DNA of 64,000 nucleotides from Mycolicibacterium rhodesiae JS60 (GTDB lineage: Bacteria > Actinomycetota > Actinomycetes > Mycobacteriales > Mycobacteriaceae). The position numbers and the translations under genes are program-made. The notes below the pieces were generated by a model. The model was not told the DNA's origin and did no database searches. It saw only the letters and a list, made by a program, of their open reading frames with translations. Positions 40,028 through 48,868 of the stretch are shown here, piece after piece. Location: assembly GCA_000230935.2 (NCBI GenBank), contig AGIQ01000007.1:62001-126000 (forward strand). The letters are read 5' to 3'. The number at the start of each line of letters is the position of its first letter. Positions within the stretch are counted from its first letter, which is position 1.

Positions 40028-41104
40028 TCAGGGCTTGGCGAACAACTCCACTTCGGACACCAGCGGCAGATTCAGCGTCGTACGGATGCCCGGCGGGGCG
40101 GCGATCACCGCCGGGATGGCGTTGACGATCCGGCCGGCGCCCGCGGCGATGGCGGCATAGTTGTGGTCGCCCTTGCGGCTCGTCGGGCAGATGTCGACGA
40201 CATAGGACGGCTCGCCGGTGATCTCCACCCGGTAGGAGCCACCGGGCTGGGCCGGCTGCGCCCAATCCGGGCGTAGGTCCTCACGCAGGCGAGTGACGTG
40301 CTCGACGACGATCGCGGCGTGGTCGCCGACCATGCCCTTGATCTCGAACCGCACTGCAGCCACCCCACCCTTGGGGATGTGACCGGCAGCGACGTCGAAA
40401 GCCTCTGAGGCAGGCTCACGTTCGTAGCTCTCGGTGATCGAGTCCAGTTCGATGTTGAGCCCCGCCGCCAACTGACGGATGCCGCAACCCCAGGCGATGC
40501 CGAGTACGCCGGGCAGGAACAGCATCGGCACCTCGTCGAGGGGCTTGCCGAATCCCATGACGTCGAACATCACAGTGGCGCCGTCGTAGGTGGCATAGTC
40601 GGCGATCTCCATGCAGCGCACAGCTTCGATGCTCTGGCAGGTGCTCGCGAACGCCAACGGAATCAGGTCAGTGACGAAGCCGGGGTCGACTCCGTTGATG
40701 TAGATGCTCGAATTGCCAAGGCGGCCCGCTTCTTCCAGCGGCTCGATGTACTTGTCGGGCATGACGTGCCACGGGTACTGCAACACCACCGGCGCCGAGC
40801 CCACCACATTGATGCCGGCGGCCAGGATCTTGCGAACGTCCTCCATGGCCTGGGGCATCCGGTTGTCGCCCATCGCGCAGTAGACCGCGCATTCGGGTTC
40901 TGCTGCCAGCACGGCGTCGAGGTCCTTGGTGGCCAGGATGCCGGTCTTCACGTCCAGGCCGGCCAGCTCACCCGCGTCCTTGCCCACCTTCTCGTCGGCC
41001 GACACGCACAGTCCGGTGAGTTCGAAGCCAGGGTTCTCGATCAACTCGGATAGCGCTATCCGTCCGACGTTTCCGGTGCCGATGTGGGCAACGCGGATGG
41101 CCAT
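40028..41104 (-). CDS. DapB-like NAD(P)-dependent oxidoreductase
   Basis: 358 residues. The N-terminal Rossmann domain has HIGTGNVGRIALSELIENPGFELTGLCV, a dihydrodipicolinate-reductase-type NAD(P) motif. The C-terminal domain differs from DapB, resembling the 2,4-diaminopentanoate dehydrogenase/amine-dehydrogenase group. Mycobacteria carry many of these paralogs of unknown substrate. A KstR-type operator lies 59 bases upstream and is shared with the divergent SDR gene, so it probably reduces a steroid or lipid-derived intermediate. Confidence 0.8.
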   Translation of the reverse strand: MAIRVAHIGTGNVGRIALSELIENPGFELTGLCVSADEKVGKDAGELAGLDVKTGILATKDLDAVLAAEPECAVYCAMGDNRMPQAMEDVRKILAAGINVVGSAPVVLQYPWHVMPDKYIEPLEEAGRLGNSSIYINGVDPGFVTDLIPLAFASTCQSIEAVRCMEIADYATYDGATVMFDVMGFGKPLDEVPMLFLPGVLGIAWGCGIRQLAAGLNIELDSITESYEREPASEAFDVAAGHIPKGGVAAVRFEIKGMVGDHAAIVVEHVTRLREDLRPDWAQPAQPGGSYRVEITGEPSYVVDICPTSRKGDHNYAAIAAGAGRIVNAIPAVIAAPPGIRTTLNLPLVSEVELFAKP

Positions 41105-41162
41105 GACTTCTCCTCATGCTCGGGGTGGCGGTGGGTTCAGTATGCGCACTCCAGTGCAGAAC

Positions 41163-41176
41163 TGGAACAAGTTCTA
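41163..41176. promoter_or_regulatory. KstR-type operator between divergent dehydrogenase genes
   Basis: TGGAACAAGTTCTA fits TnnAACnnGTTnnA and lies in the 106-base gap between the DapB-like and SDR genes, so one site may control both. Confidence 0.75.
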
Positions 41177-41210
41177 CTTCTAAAAATCCGCTGCGGTAGC
41201 GTGTCGGCTC

Positions 41211-41954
41211 ATGGGACGCGTAGACGACAAAGTGGCCATCATCACTGGTGGCGCACAGGGGATGGGTGCCGCTGACGCGCGGATGCTCGTCGCCGAGGGG
41301 GCCAAGGTTTTGATCGGGGACATTCTCGACGACAAGGGCAAGGAGCTGGCCGACGAGTTGGGCGACGCTGCCCGCTACGTGCACCTCGACGTGAGCGACG
41401 CCGATCAGTGGCAGGCCGCCGTCGAGACCGCTGTCAGCGAGTTCGGCAAGGTCAACGTGCTGGTGAACAACGCGGGCATCGTCCAGGTCGCGCCGCTGAA
41501 GTCACTCGACGTCGAGCGGTGGAAGAAGGTCCTCGACGTCAACCTGACCGGCGCGCTGCTGGGCATCAAGGCGGTTCTTGAGCCGATGAAGGCCGCCGGC
41601 GGCGGCTCGATCATCAACGTGTCGTCCATCGAGGGCATGCGTGGCGCCTCGTGGGTGCACAGCTACGTCGCGTCCAAGTGGGGCCTTCGTGGCCTGACGA
41701 AGTCGGCGGCCCTCGAGCTGGCATCGGACAACATCCGGGTCAACTCCGTGCACCCCGGCTTCATCCGCACCCCGATGACCAAGCACCTGCCCGAGGACAT
41801 GGTCAGCGCCCCGCTGGGCCGCCCCGGCAAGCCCGAGGAAGTCGCCACGTTCATCGTGTTCCTGGCCAGTGACGAGTCATCGTTCTCCACGGGTTCGGAG
41901 TACGTCGTCGACGGCGGCCTGATCACCGACGTCCCGCACCGCGCGATGCCCTAG
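41211..41954 (+). CDS. SDR, 3-alpha/20-beta-hydroxysteroid dehydrogenase-like
   Basis: 247 residues. ITGGAQGMG, LVNNAG, SSIEGMRG and the VHSYVASKWG Tyr/Lys motif form a complete SDR active site. The sequence parallels M. tuberculosis Rv2002 (FabG3, 20-beta-hydroxysteroid dehydrogenase): VAEGAKVLIGDILDDKGK, ARYVHLDVSDADQWQAAV, and LASDESSFSTGSEYVVDGG. NAD(P)H-dependent; substrate is likely a steroid or hydroxyacyl compound. The KstR-type site 34 bases upstream supports steroid relevance. Stop overlaps the convergent HAD gene. Confidence 0.85.
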   Translation: MGRVDDKVAIITGGAQGMGAADARMLVAEGAKVLIGDILDDKGKELADELGDAARYVHLDVSDADQWQAAVETAVSEFGKVNVLVNNAGIVQVAPLKSLDVERWKKVLDVNLTGALLGIKAVLEPMKAAGGGSIINVSSIEGMRGASWVHSYVASKWGLRGLTKSAALELASDNIRVNSVHPGFIRTPMTKHLPEDMVSAPLGRPGKPEEVATFIVFLASDESSFSTGSEYVVDGGLITDVPHRAMP

Positions 41955-42775
41955 TCGCGTCGGCGCACCCGCAGCGCCAGCTGCGCGAATGCCGCCCCCA
42001 GGGCGGCCCGCCCGAGCGCGGGGAAGTGGCCCATCACGTGGGCGGCACCGCTGCGTCGGCCGGGAATCGTCAGATGCAGCACCGGCCAGTCGTTGGCGGC
42101 GGCCTTCGCCGCCAGGCCGGGCCGCGGGTTGACCGGGCGGGGATGGCCGACCAGCGCCATCAGCGCACCGTCCTCGTCGCCGTCGGCATAGAAGTAGCTG
42201 CGTGCCAGATCAACCTCGTTGGCGTCGCAAAACCGTTGCACCGCAGCGGCTTTCTGCCGCCCCCACACGATGGGCTTGTTGATGGTCCCGGTCAGCCGAC
42301 CGTCGTCGTCGAGTTCGAAGGTGTTGCAGACCACGTGGTCGATGCCCAGCGCGCGGGCCACCGGCTCGGCATGGATGGTCAGGGCTGACGAGCTGAGCAC
42401 GACGGTGTGACCGCGCGCTCGGTGGGCGTCGACCACCCCACGCATCAGCGGATACACCCGGGCCTCGACCTGTTCGGTGTAGAGCCGCTCACCGACCTCG
42501 TCCAGCTCGACCAGCGACTCGCCCCGCAGATAGCCCGCGGCCCGCACCAGCAGCCGCTCGAACTGCATGCGGCCCAGTTTGTAGCGCACCGAGGCCTCGA
42601 TCACGCCCATGACCTCGCCGATCCTGGCCTGCCCGCGGCGGACCCGGTCGCTGGCGTGCGCGGTCGCGGTGAATCCGGCCACCAGGGTGCCGTCGAGGTC
42701 GAAGAACGCCCCGACCGCCGCACCTGGTGGGCTTTCGGCGATCTGGGCGAGCGGATTCGATGACAGCGTCACCAC
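41951..42775 (-). CDS. HAD-IB family phosphatase
   Basis: 274 residues of the SerB-like HAD subfamily IB: AAFFDLDGTL-type motif I (FFDLDGTLVAG), motif II serine in VVLSSSALT, motif III lysine (INKPIVWGRQKAAAV) and motif IV DGDEDGALM. This group dephosphorylates phosphoserine-like compounds or lipid phosphates; in mycobacteria some are fused to acyltransferases for phospholipid synthesis, but here the domain stands alone. The GTG start is assumed. The upstream 500 bases contain a decayed kinase. Confidence 0.83.
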   Translation of the reverse strand: MVTLSSNPLAQIAESPPGAAVGAFFDLDGTLVAGFTATAHASDRVRRGQARIGEVMGVIEASVRYKLGRMQFERLLVRAAGYLRGESLVELDEVGERLYTEQVEARVYPLMRGVVDAHRARGHTVVLSSSALTIHAEPVARALGIDHVVCNTFELDDDGRLTGTINKPIVWGRQKAAAVQRFCDANEVDLARSYFYADGDEDGALMALVGHPRPVNPRPGLAAKAAANDWPVLHLTIPGRRSGAAHVMGHFPALGRAALGAAFAQLALRVRRRD

Positions 42776-42834
42776 ACCATCATGCCGATTCTCGCAGCGG
42801 GCTGGGGGTACCGCCCAGCCGAAGGCGAGGGGGA

Positions 42835-42858
42835 GAGCGGAGCGACCCGGGGATCAGC
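42835..42858 (+). repeat. Dispersed 24-bp repeat, copy 1
   Basis: The core AGCGACCCGGG sits in a 24-base unit that recurs at 60454-60477 with two mismatches. This copy is intergenic, at the edge of the kinase pseudogene. Confidence 0.55.
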
Positions 42859-43223
42859 TCAGCGCACCGCCACCGAGACTGGCCCGGCGAGGCGGGCCAC
42901 GGCAGCCGAATCCGGGCCAGCAGCCGGCCGCGCGGGGGAGCACCGTCGCTCGCAGTTCGACAGCAGGAACGCTCCGGTGCCGAAGGTGCATTCGCCATCC
43001 CGGAAGCAGGCAGCCTTCAGCCAGCAGTGCTGCCGGCTGGTCGACAACCACACCGCCGACGGGTATATCAGAGCCGAAAGAGCTTGTCGTCCTGATGATT
43101 TCGTCATTGCCCGCGATACCGGGCAGTCGCTCGCCGCCAGGGCGAACAGCGTCAGCAACTCCTGGTCGAAGTCACGATGGCTTTGGTGCCCGAGGTGCCC
43201 TGGTCGATGGCGAGGACCGTCAC
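42859..43223 (-). pseudogene. FGGY-family carbohydrate kinase pseudogene
   Basis: From a GTG at 43223 the minus strand reads VTVLAIDQGTSGTKAIV, the N-terminal motif of glycerol/xylulose kinases, then stops. Later fragments in shifted frames recover DQELLTLFALA, VVVDQPAALLAEGCLLPG and GECTFGTGAFLLSNC, the central FGGY motifs. A full gene is about 1.5 kb; only about 365 bases remain, so at least two deletions and several frameshifts have occurred. It is on the strand of the HAD phosphatase gene and is non-functional. Confidence 0.75.
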
Positions 43224-43280
43224 GGCAGCCTTACCACGGCGGGCGGGAATGACTCGAGTCACAGGGCGTTGGACCCGAAC

Positions 43281-43706
43281 ATGAAACTCAACGATGCGGC
43301 TCGCGCGCTGATCGGATCTGGCGCGGACGCCACCCTGGTCACCCTCAACCCGGACGGCAGCCCTCAGGTGTCGGTGGTGTGGGTGGCACTGCAATCCGGC
43401 GAGGACGGTGACGAGCTGGTGACCGCGCACCTGTCCGAGCACAAGAAGGTCCGCAATGTGCGCCGCGACGGCCGTGTCGCGCTGACCATCGTTTCGACCA
43501 CGCCGGGCGAGGTCATGCGTCCGTATCTCTCGGTGAAGGGCACCGCCCGGATCGTCGAAGGCGGGGCGCCCGAACTGCTGCGGCAACTCGCCAAGGCGAT
43601 GATCACGGCCGAGGGCGTACCGTTCCCGCCCGCCGATGCGCCGCCCGGTTATCTGACCCGCATCACGATCGACTCAGTCGGTGGCGTCGGGCCCTGGGCG
43701 GGCTGA
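43281..43706 (+). CDS. PPOX-class F420-dependent enzyme
   Basis: 141 residues from ATG at 43281. The split-barrel flavin/F420 fold is indicated by ATLVTLNPDGSPQVSVVWVAL, LSEHKKVRNVRRDGRVALTI and YLSVKGTARIVEGGAPELLRQLA. It resembles Rv1155-type F420 reductases that reduce biliverdin or other small molecules. No clear ribosome site precedes the ATG, so a leaderless mRNA is possible. Its 3' end overlaps the convergent transporter gene by 33 bases. Confidence 0.8.
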   Translation: MKLNDAARALIGSGADATLVTLNPDGSPQVSVVWVALQSGEDGDELVTAHLSEHKKVRNVRRDGRVALTIVSTTPGEVMRPYLSVKGTARIVEGGAPELLRQLAKAMITAEGVPFPPADAPPGYLTRITIDSVGGVGPWAG

Positions 43707-44612
43707 CGCCTCGGCCGGCCCCGGCAACCGACTCTGGGCCTGGGCTTCCAGTTCTTCCTCCCAGGCGCCCTCGTCGCGCCCGAGTGCGATCGTGGCGGTG
43801 GCCATGGCGGCGACGGCGAAGCCCAGCGCGACCGCGGCGGGCTTGCTGACGGCCAAGTGTTCCTGCAGCACGATCTCACCGAGCAGCACGGCGACCACCG
43901 GTTCGAGCACCAGCATCGCCGGGACCGAGGCGCGCAGCGACCCGGCGTGAAAGGCGGACTGCTGCAACAGCGTGGCGATGACCCCGACGGCGATCACCAC
44001 GTAGAGCACCGGGGTGGTCATCAGACGCAGCATGCTGCCCTCACGCACGATGTGCATCACGAGCTTGGTCAGGACCGCCACCACCCCGAAAAGCACACCG
44101 ACGCCCACGGCCAGCAGGATCGCCCGCCGCCAGTTCGACAGCCGCAGCGCCACCAGCAAACACCCGGCGACGAACACCAGGCAGATCCCGGTCACGACGA
44201 TCGCGGGCACTTCCACACCCTCGTAGTCGCCCGGTTTGGTGCGAGCCAGTGCCACGAACACCGCCAGGGCGATCGTCAGCACCGCGGCCCAGCCCCACTC
44301 GCCGCGGGAGACCCGCCGGCGGGCCAGGCGCGCGCTCAGCGGCAACGCGAACAGCAGCGCCGAGACCATCAGCGGCGCGACCAGCAGCAGCGACCCGTAG
44401 GCCAGCGCGACCGCCTGGAAGGCATACCCCGTCACCGCGGCGGCGGTGCCGGCCCACCACAGCGGCCGGCGCAGCAGAGTGGACCACATGACGGTGCTGA
44501 CCCCCTGATCACGGGGCACGTCCATGGTGGCCCGCTGGCGCACCACGATGCCGATGGCGGCGAACACCGCAGCGGCAAGGGCGGCTGCCACGACGAGCGC
44601 GTGCTGCAGCAA
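43674..44612 (-). CDS. EamA/DMT-type transporter
   Basis: 312 residues with nine to ten predicted transmembrane helices, from ALVVAAALAAAVFAAIGIVV at the start to VALGFAVAAMATATIALG near the end, followed by an acidic cytosolic tail (GAWEEELEAQAQSRL). This is the DMT/EamA drug-metabolite transporter pattern (two repeats of five helices). Substrate unknown. It follows the large glycosidase gene on the same strand after 96 bases. Confidence 0.78.
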   Translation of the reverse strand: MLQHALVVAAALAAAVFAAIGIVVRQRATMDVPRDQGVSTVMWSTLLRRPLWWAGTAAAVTGYAFQAVALAYGSLLLVAPLMVSALLFALPLSARLARRRVSRGEWGWAAVLTIALAVFVALARTKPGDYEGVEVPAIVVTGICLVFVAGCLLVALRLSNWRRAILLAVGVGVLFGVVAVLTKLVMHIVREGSMLRLMTTPVLYVVIAVGVIATLLQQSAFHAGSLRASVPAMLVLEPVVAVLLGEIVLQEHLAVSKPAAVALGFAVAAMATATIALGRDEGAWEEELEAQAQSRLPGPAEASARPGPDATD

Positions 44613-44708
44613 GATCCGTCCCTTCGGAGTTTGGGTGAGGTGTCGACGCTAGGACCGAATGTAGGGCACGCGCGGGAACGGTGACCGATCGCGAGCCTGC
44701 CGTGCGTG

Positions 44709-47510
44709 TCAGCGGACCTCGACGACCACCGGTGTGCTGTTGTACCCGGTCACCCTGACCCAGCTGGGGGCGGGTCCGGAGTCGGGTACCCGACCCTTAA
44801 TCGTGACGGTCTCGCCGGGGAAGACGGTCACGTAGTTGTCGTCGTATTCGATCGGCAGAATCTCGTCGGCCAGCGGGCCGGACAGCAGTTCGGCCCGCTC
44901 GAAGAAGGCGATCCGCTTCGTCGGGTTGTGCAGGTCGACGGTGACGTCGCGCCCACCGTTCGCACCGCCGGTGGCGGTGATCTGCAACGGCACCTTGGGC
45001 ATCGAGTTCAGCGCGGTCATATCGGCCCAGCTGACCTGGTTGGCGTTGAATGCCGCGTCGTTGGGCCCGACGTCGTCGGCCTGCCGGGACTGCCAGTACA
45101 CGTTGTCGGCGAGTACGGTGCCGCTCCGATCGAGCAACTCGGCGCGCACGAAGAAGACAGGGGAGTCCGCCGGTCCCGGCGGCAGCGTCATCGCCGGGAC
45201 CGCACCGCCCGGATCGACGCTGATGTTCTCCGACGCCCGGTCGTCGCGCAGTGCGCCCTTCAGGTCGTAGGTACGCACCCGGACACGCAGGTTCTCCCGC
45301 GAATCCTGGGTTTGGTTGACGACGGTGACCCGGGCCTGGCGGTGGTTGCCGGTGGCGTAGGAGTCGAACACCACCGACAGCGGCTGCAGGCCCTTCTTCG
45401 CGCCGTAGTACGCACCGCCGGGGCGCAGGTAGTAGTCGAAGATGTTGCCGAAGAACGACGGCCAGTGGCTGTTCAGCATCCAGTAGATCGTCATCTTGTG
45501 GCCGTCCCAGCCGTTGGCGGCGAACGACTCGAACTGTGCGCGGGTGGCCTCGTAGTGCGCCAACTGGGCCTTGGCGGCGAACATGCGCGCGTTGGTCGAC
45601 CGACCGTAGCGTCGGTCGATGACGCGCTGGACATTGGTCAGCCGGGAATTCTGCGGATCCGACCCGGCATGGAAGAACCAGGTGTCGTTGATCGGCCACA
45701 GCTTGTCCGGTGGGATGAACTTCTGCAGGCTCGCGAACGGTGGGATGTGTTCGTTGTCGCCCTGTTCGGCCGACGACCCGCGGGCCGCACCGTACCGGCC
45801 GCTGAACCAGTAGGACGGCGGGCGCCACGTGTAGGGGCCGGCCATCTGGATGCCGTCCCAGACCTGCTGGCCGTCGACGTCGCGGTTCAGCGACGACACC
45901 GTGTCCACGGTGGCGTTCTGCCAGTGCAGGTCGGACAGGATCTGGTGGTAGTTGGTCAACACCTCGGCGGGCGGGCGACCGTCACTGGCGTTGGCCCACA
46001 CGAACACCGACGCGTGTGAGCGCAGCATCGCGATCTGGCTTCGCAGGCTCTCCTGTGCGACGCGGCGATCCTCGTCGTCCCACTGCTGCCACTTCTCCCA
46101 CTGGTTGCAGCACATCCAGCCGTACATCAGCGGGATGCCGAGCTGGTCGGCCATCTCGACGAAGCGCTGGGAGGAGATCTTGGACTCCAGCCGCAGCATG
46201 TTCAGCCCCAGGTCCTTGACGTAGCGCAGGATCGCGGCGTCGCGGTCAGGGTCGTACTTGTAGAGCAGGTCGGGTGTATAGGTGGCACCGCGGACCAGGA
46301 AGTTCTTGCCGTTGACCTGAAGGTAGAAGTTGCCGCCGGTGCCCAGTTCGGCGAACGTGTCGTCGGAGTCGCGGCCCTGGGTGATCTGGCGGATGCCGAA
46401 CTTCAGGGTCGACACCTCGGTGGGGTTCCCGTTCTGGACGAACTCGAGCTTCAGGTCGTAGAGGTCGGGCCGGCCCATCGTGTAGGGCCACCACAGGTCG
46501 GGGTGGTCGACCACCAACGCCGCGAATCGGTCGGGGCGCAGCGCGATCTCACGCTGCTCGCCAGGCATCAGCGTGACCGGCTCGTCGACGTGGATGGGCT
46601 CCTTGCCGTCCCGCGAGATGGTGGCGCGCAGGACGCCGCGCGCCTTGTCCGCGGAGTAGTTGCGCAGAGGTGCGTAGACCGTCAGCCGGGCGTGGTCGGT
46701 GTCGGGCAGCGGAAGCTCGGTGTTGACCGTCGCATCGCCGATCGATACCGCTCCGGACGTCTTGAGGTACACCGGTTTCCAGATCCCGGCGTTGCGGTCG
46801 GGCACGAAGGAGTTGCCGTTGGCGGGGTTCTTGTCCGGCCCCTGGTAGCCGAGGTAGCGCCAGTTGATCCAGTCGTACCAGCTGTCGGCGAGTTCGACGC
46901 CGTTGACGTCCTGGATGGCCCGTTCCGGGGTGACCTTCACGGCCAGGGTGTTCTGCTTGCCCGGCGTGATCCAGCGGGTGACGTCGAGTTCGTGGTCGTT
47001 GTACATGCCGACGACCTGTCTGCTGTCGGCAACGCGATGACCGTTGAGCCAGACCTCGGCGCGATAGTTGATCCCGGGGAAGTCCAGTACGTAGTTGGGG
47101 TAGTCGCCGGGCGCGGTGAAGGTGATGCGATACCACCAGTCCTGCTTGTAGAGGTCCTGCGGGACGTCCTCGAGCAGGTTCTTGCCGTAGTAGAGGTTGG
47201 GGTAGACACCGTCGTCCTGCAGGGTCTCCAGCACGGTTGCCGGCATCCGCCGCACCGGGTGCCAGCCCGCCGCGTCGTAGCCGTTGGCCGAGATCGCCGC
47301 ACCGTCGTCGGGCAGATCCTGCGCCGAGGTGAGCCGCCAGCCGTCGGCCAGTTCGATGTCCTGCGCGGGCTGCGGTCGCGGACCGCTGCACACCCGTAGA
47401 TCTCCCGCGCACACCAGCAAGAGCAGGATGACGAAGATCGTCCCGAAGGTCTTCGCCACCGTCCCCAAGCTCCTCGTGTCGAGATCTGCGACAGGGACAC
47501 CCCGGCGCAA
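44709..47510 (-). CDS. Glycoside hydrolase family 2, exo-beta-glucosaminidase-like, membrane anchored
   Basis: 933 residues, the size of exo-beta-D-glucosaminidase-type GH2 enzymes. An N-terminal transmembrane anchor (about 20-41) precedes a galactose-binding-like sandwich (about 60-225), Ig-like domain, TIM barrel (about 385-690) and C-terminal Ig-like domains. In the barrel, FLVRGATYTPD and LGLNMLRLESK are typical; NASDGRPP gives the presumed acid residue and GSSAEQGDNEHIPP the nucleophile glutamate. It would trim beta-linked glucosamine or mannose residues outside the membrane. Catalytic residues are inferred by motif only. Confidence 0.8.
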   Translation of the reverse strand: MRRGVPVADLDTRSLGTVAKTFGTIFVILLLLVCAGDLRVCSGPRPQPAQDIELADGWRLTSAQDLPDDGAAISANGYDAAGWHPVRRMPATVLETLQDDGVYPNLYYGKNLLEDVPQDLYKQDWWYRITFTAPGDYPNYVLDFPGINYRAEVWLNGHRVADSRQVVGMYNDHELDVTRWITPGKQNTLAVKVTPERAIQDVNGVELADSWYDWINWRYLGYQGPDKNPANGNSFVPDRNAGIWKPVYLKTSGAVSIGDATVNTELPLPDTDHARLTVYAPLRNYSADKARGVLRATISRDGKEPIHVDEPVTLMPGEQREIALRPDRFAALVVDHPDLWWPYTMGRPDLYDLKLEFVQNGNPTEVSTLKFGIRQITQGRDSDDTFAELGTGGNFYLQVNGKNFLVRGATYTPDLLYKYDPDRDAAILRYVKDLGLNMLRLESKISSQRFVEMADQLGIPLMYGWMCCNQWEKWQQWDDEDRRVAQESLRSQIAMLRSHASVFVWANASDGRPPAEVLTNYHQILSDLHWQNATVDTVSSLNRDVDGQQVWDGIQMAGPYTWRPPSYWFSGRYGAARGSSAEQGDNEHIPPFASLQKFIPPDKLWPINDTWFFHAGSDPQNSRLTNVQRVIDRRYGRSTNARMFAAKAQLAHYEATRAQFESFAANGWDGHKMTIYWMLNSHWPSFFGNIFDYYLRPGGAYYGAKKGLQPLSVVFDSYATGNHRQARVTVVNQTQDSRENLRVRVRTYDLKGALRDDRASENISVDPGGAVPAMTLPPGPADSPVFFVRAELLDRSGTVLADNVYWQSRQADDVGPNDAAFNANQVSWADMTALNSMPKVPLQITATGGANGGRDVTVDLHNPTKRIAFFERAELLSGPLADEILPIEYDDNYVTVFPGETVTIKGRVPDSGPAPSWVRVTGYNSTPVVVEVR

Positions 47511-47700
47511 CCGATCATCTGCCGCGCGTTCATCTTGGCAGAGCCGCGGTGCGCCCGCCGCATCCGACGGCGCTGCGGTTCCAGCCCCTTCATGATGCGC
47601 ACTGCGGCACCGCAGGGCACGTCGGCGCCGATCGGTGCACGTCGTTGACGGAGTTTGCGCGGGCTCCGCCGAACTCGGCCCGCCGAACTAGGCTTGGGCC

Positions 47701-48366
47701 ATGACCGACCTCGACCGCGCCGCCGCCCGCCGCGAGATTGCCGACGCCCTGCTGAAGGCGCTCGAACGCCGCCACGAAGTGCTCGACATCATCGTCGACG
47801 CTGATGACCGGGCCGCGGCGGTGGACGCCATCACCGCCCTGCTCGGCACGTCGCGCCTGGGCAGCGAAGCCGTACTCGGGCTGTCCTTCGATCAGGTGAC
47901 CAAGGCTTCCCGCGACCGCATCGCCGCCGAGATCAACGATCTCAACAGCCGGCTGTCGTTCACGCTCGGTGAGCGCCCGGCAAGCTCGGACGAGAGCCTG
48001 CAGCTTCGCCCGTTCTCCGATGAGAGCGACCGGGATATCTTCGCCACCCGAACCCAGGAGGTCGGCGCGGCCGGTGACGGTTCTGGCGCGCCCGCCGGCG
48101 ATATCGACGATGAAATCCGTTCGGCCCGTGACCGTTTGAGTGCGGAAGAGGCGGCGTGGTTCGTCGCGATAGACGGCGAGCACAAGGTGGGCATGGTCTT
48201 CGGCGAGCTGGTGGGCGGCGAGGTCAACGTCCGGATCTGGATCCATCCCGATCACCGGAAGAAGGGATACGGGACCAGCGCCCTTCGCAAGTCACGCACC
48301 GAGATGGCGGCGGCGTTCCCCGCTGTGCCGCTTGTGATCCGGGCGCCAGGCGCGGCGCCACGCTGA
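47701..48366 (+). CDS. GyrA-like helical segment joined to a GNAT-type domain
   Basis: 221 residues. Residues about 13-80 (ALLKALERRHEVLDIIVDADDRAAAVDAITALLG ... RDRIAAEINDLNSRL) resemble the coiled-coil/C-gate region of DNA gyrase A and topoisomerase IV A, without the rest of the enzyme. The C-terminal part ends in an acetyl-CoA-binding pattern (VNVRIWIHPDHRKKGYGTSALRK) of the GNAT fold. The gyrase piece suggests interaction with topoisomerase or DNA; the GNAT part suggests an acetyl donor. An unusual combination, see findings. It precedes a coupled membrane gene. Confidence 0.7.
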   Translation: MTDLDRAAARREIADALLKALERRHEVLDIIVDADDRAAAVDAITALLGTSRLGSEAVLGLSFDQVTKASRDRIAAEINDLNSRLSFTLGERPASSDESLQLRPFSDESDRDIFATRTQEVGAAGDGSGAPAGDIDDEIRSARDRLSAEEAAWFVAIDGEHKVGMVFGELVGGEVNVRIWIHPDHRKKGYGTSALRKSRTEMAAAFPAVPLVIRAPGAAPR

Positions 48367-48378
48367 CAGCAGCCGGTC

Positions 48379-48843
48379 ATGAACATCGCAATCACCATCG
48401 TTCTCATCGTTGTCGGTGTCGCGATCGTTCTGGCGCTCATCGTGCTGCCGATCGTGCTGATCTATCGCAACAAGTACCGCGCCGCCGCCCAACAACTCGA
48501 CACCGAGCTGGCGGCCGAGACGATCATCCGCCCGCTGGAGAAGGGCAACTACCGGGGCGCCACCGCGCCGGGTTTCCCGACGGTGAAGAACAGCGGCCGT
48601 ATCGCACTGACCCGCAGGCGCGTGGTCTTCGTGACGTTCACCGGAACCACCATCAGTGTCCCGCTCGACACGATCACCGGGCTGCGGCGCTCGACAGTGT
48701 TCAAGGGCAGTGTCGTGGGCGGCTGGACGCATCTGGTGCTGCGCACCGCGGGCGGCGAGGTCGGCTTCTACGTTCCCGACACCAGCGCGTGGCTGCAGGC
48801 GCTCGGCGAGGCCACCGGGCTGACGCCCGATCCCGTCGCCTGA
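48379..48843 (+). CDS. Single-pass membrane protein with PH/GRAM-like domain
   Basis: 154 residues. A long N-terminal transmembrane helix (about 3-28) is followed by a soluble domain of beta strands (SGRIALTRRRVVFVTFTGTTISVPLDTITGLRR, EVGFYVPD) and a C-terminal helix (TSAWLQALGEATG), an order typical of the PH/GRAM fold. It lies 12 bases after the GNAT gene and just before cinA, so the three may be one transcript. Function unknown; it may bind a membrane lipid or protein. Confidence 0.7.
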   Translation: MNIAITIVLIVVGVAIVLALIVLPIVLIYRNKYRAAAQQLDTELAAETIIRPLEKGNYRGATAPGFPTVKNSGRIALTRRRVVFVTFTGTTISVPLDTITGLRRSTVFKGSVVGGWTHLVLRTAGGEVGFYVPDTSAWLQALGEATGLTPDPVA

Positions 48844-48868
48844 CCGGCACTGCGTAACCTCGCACGGT

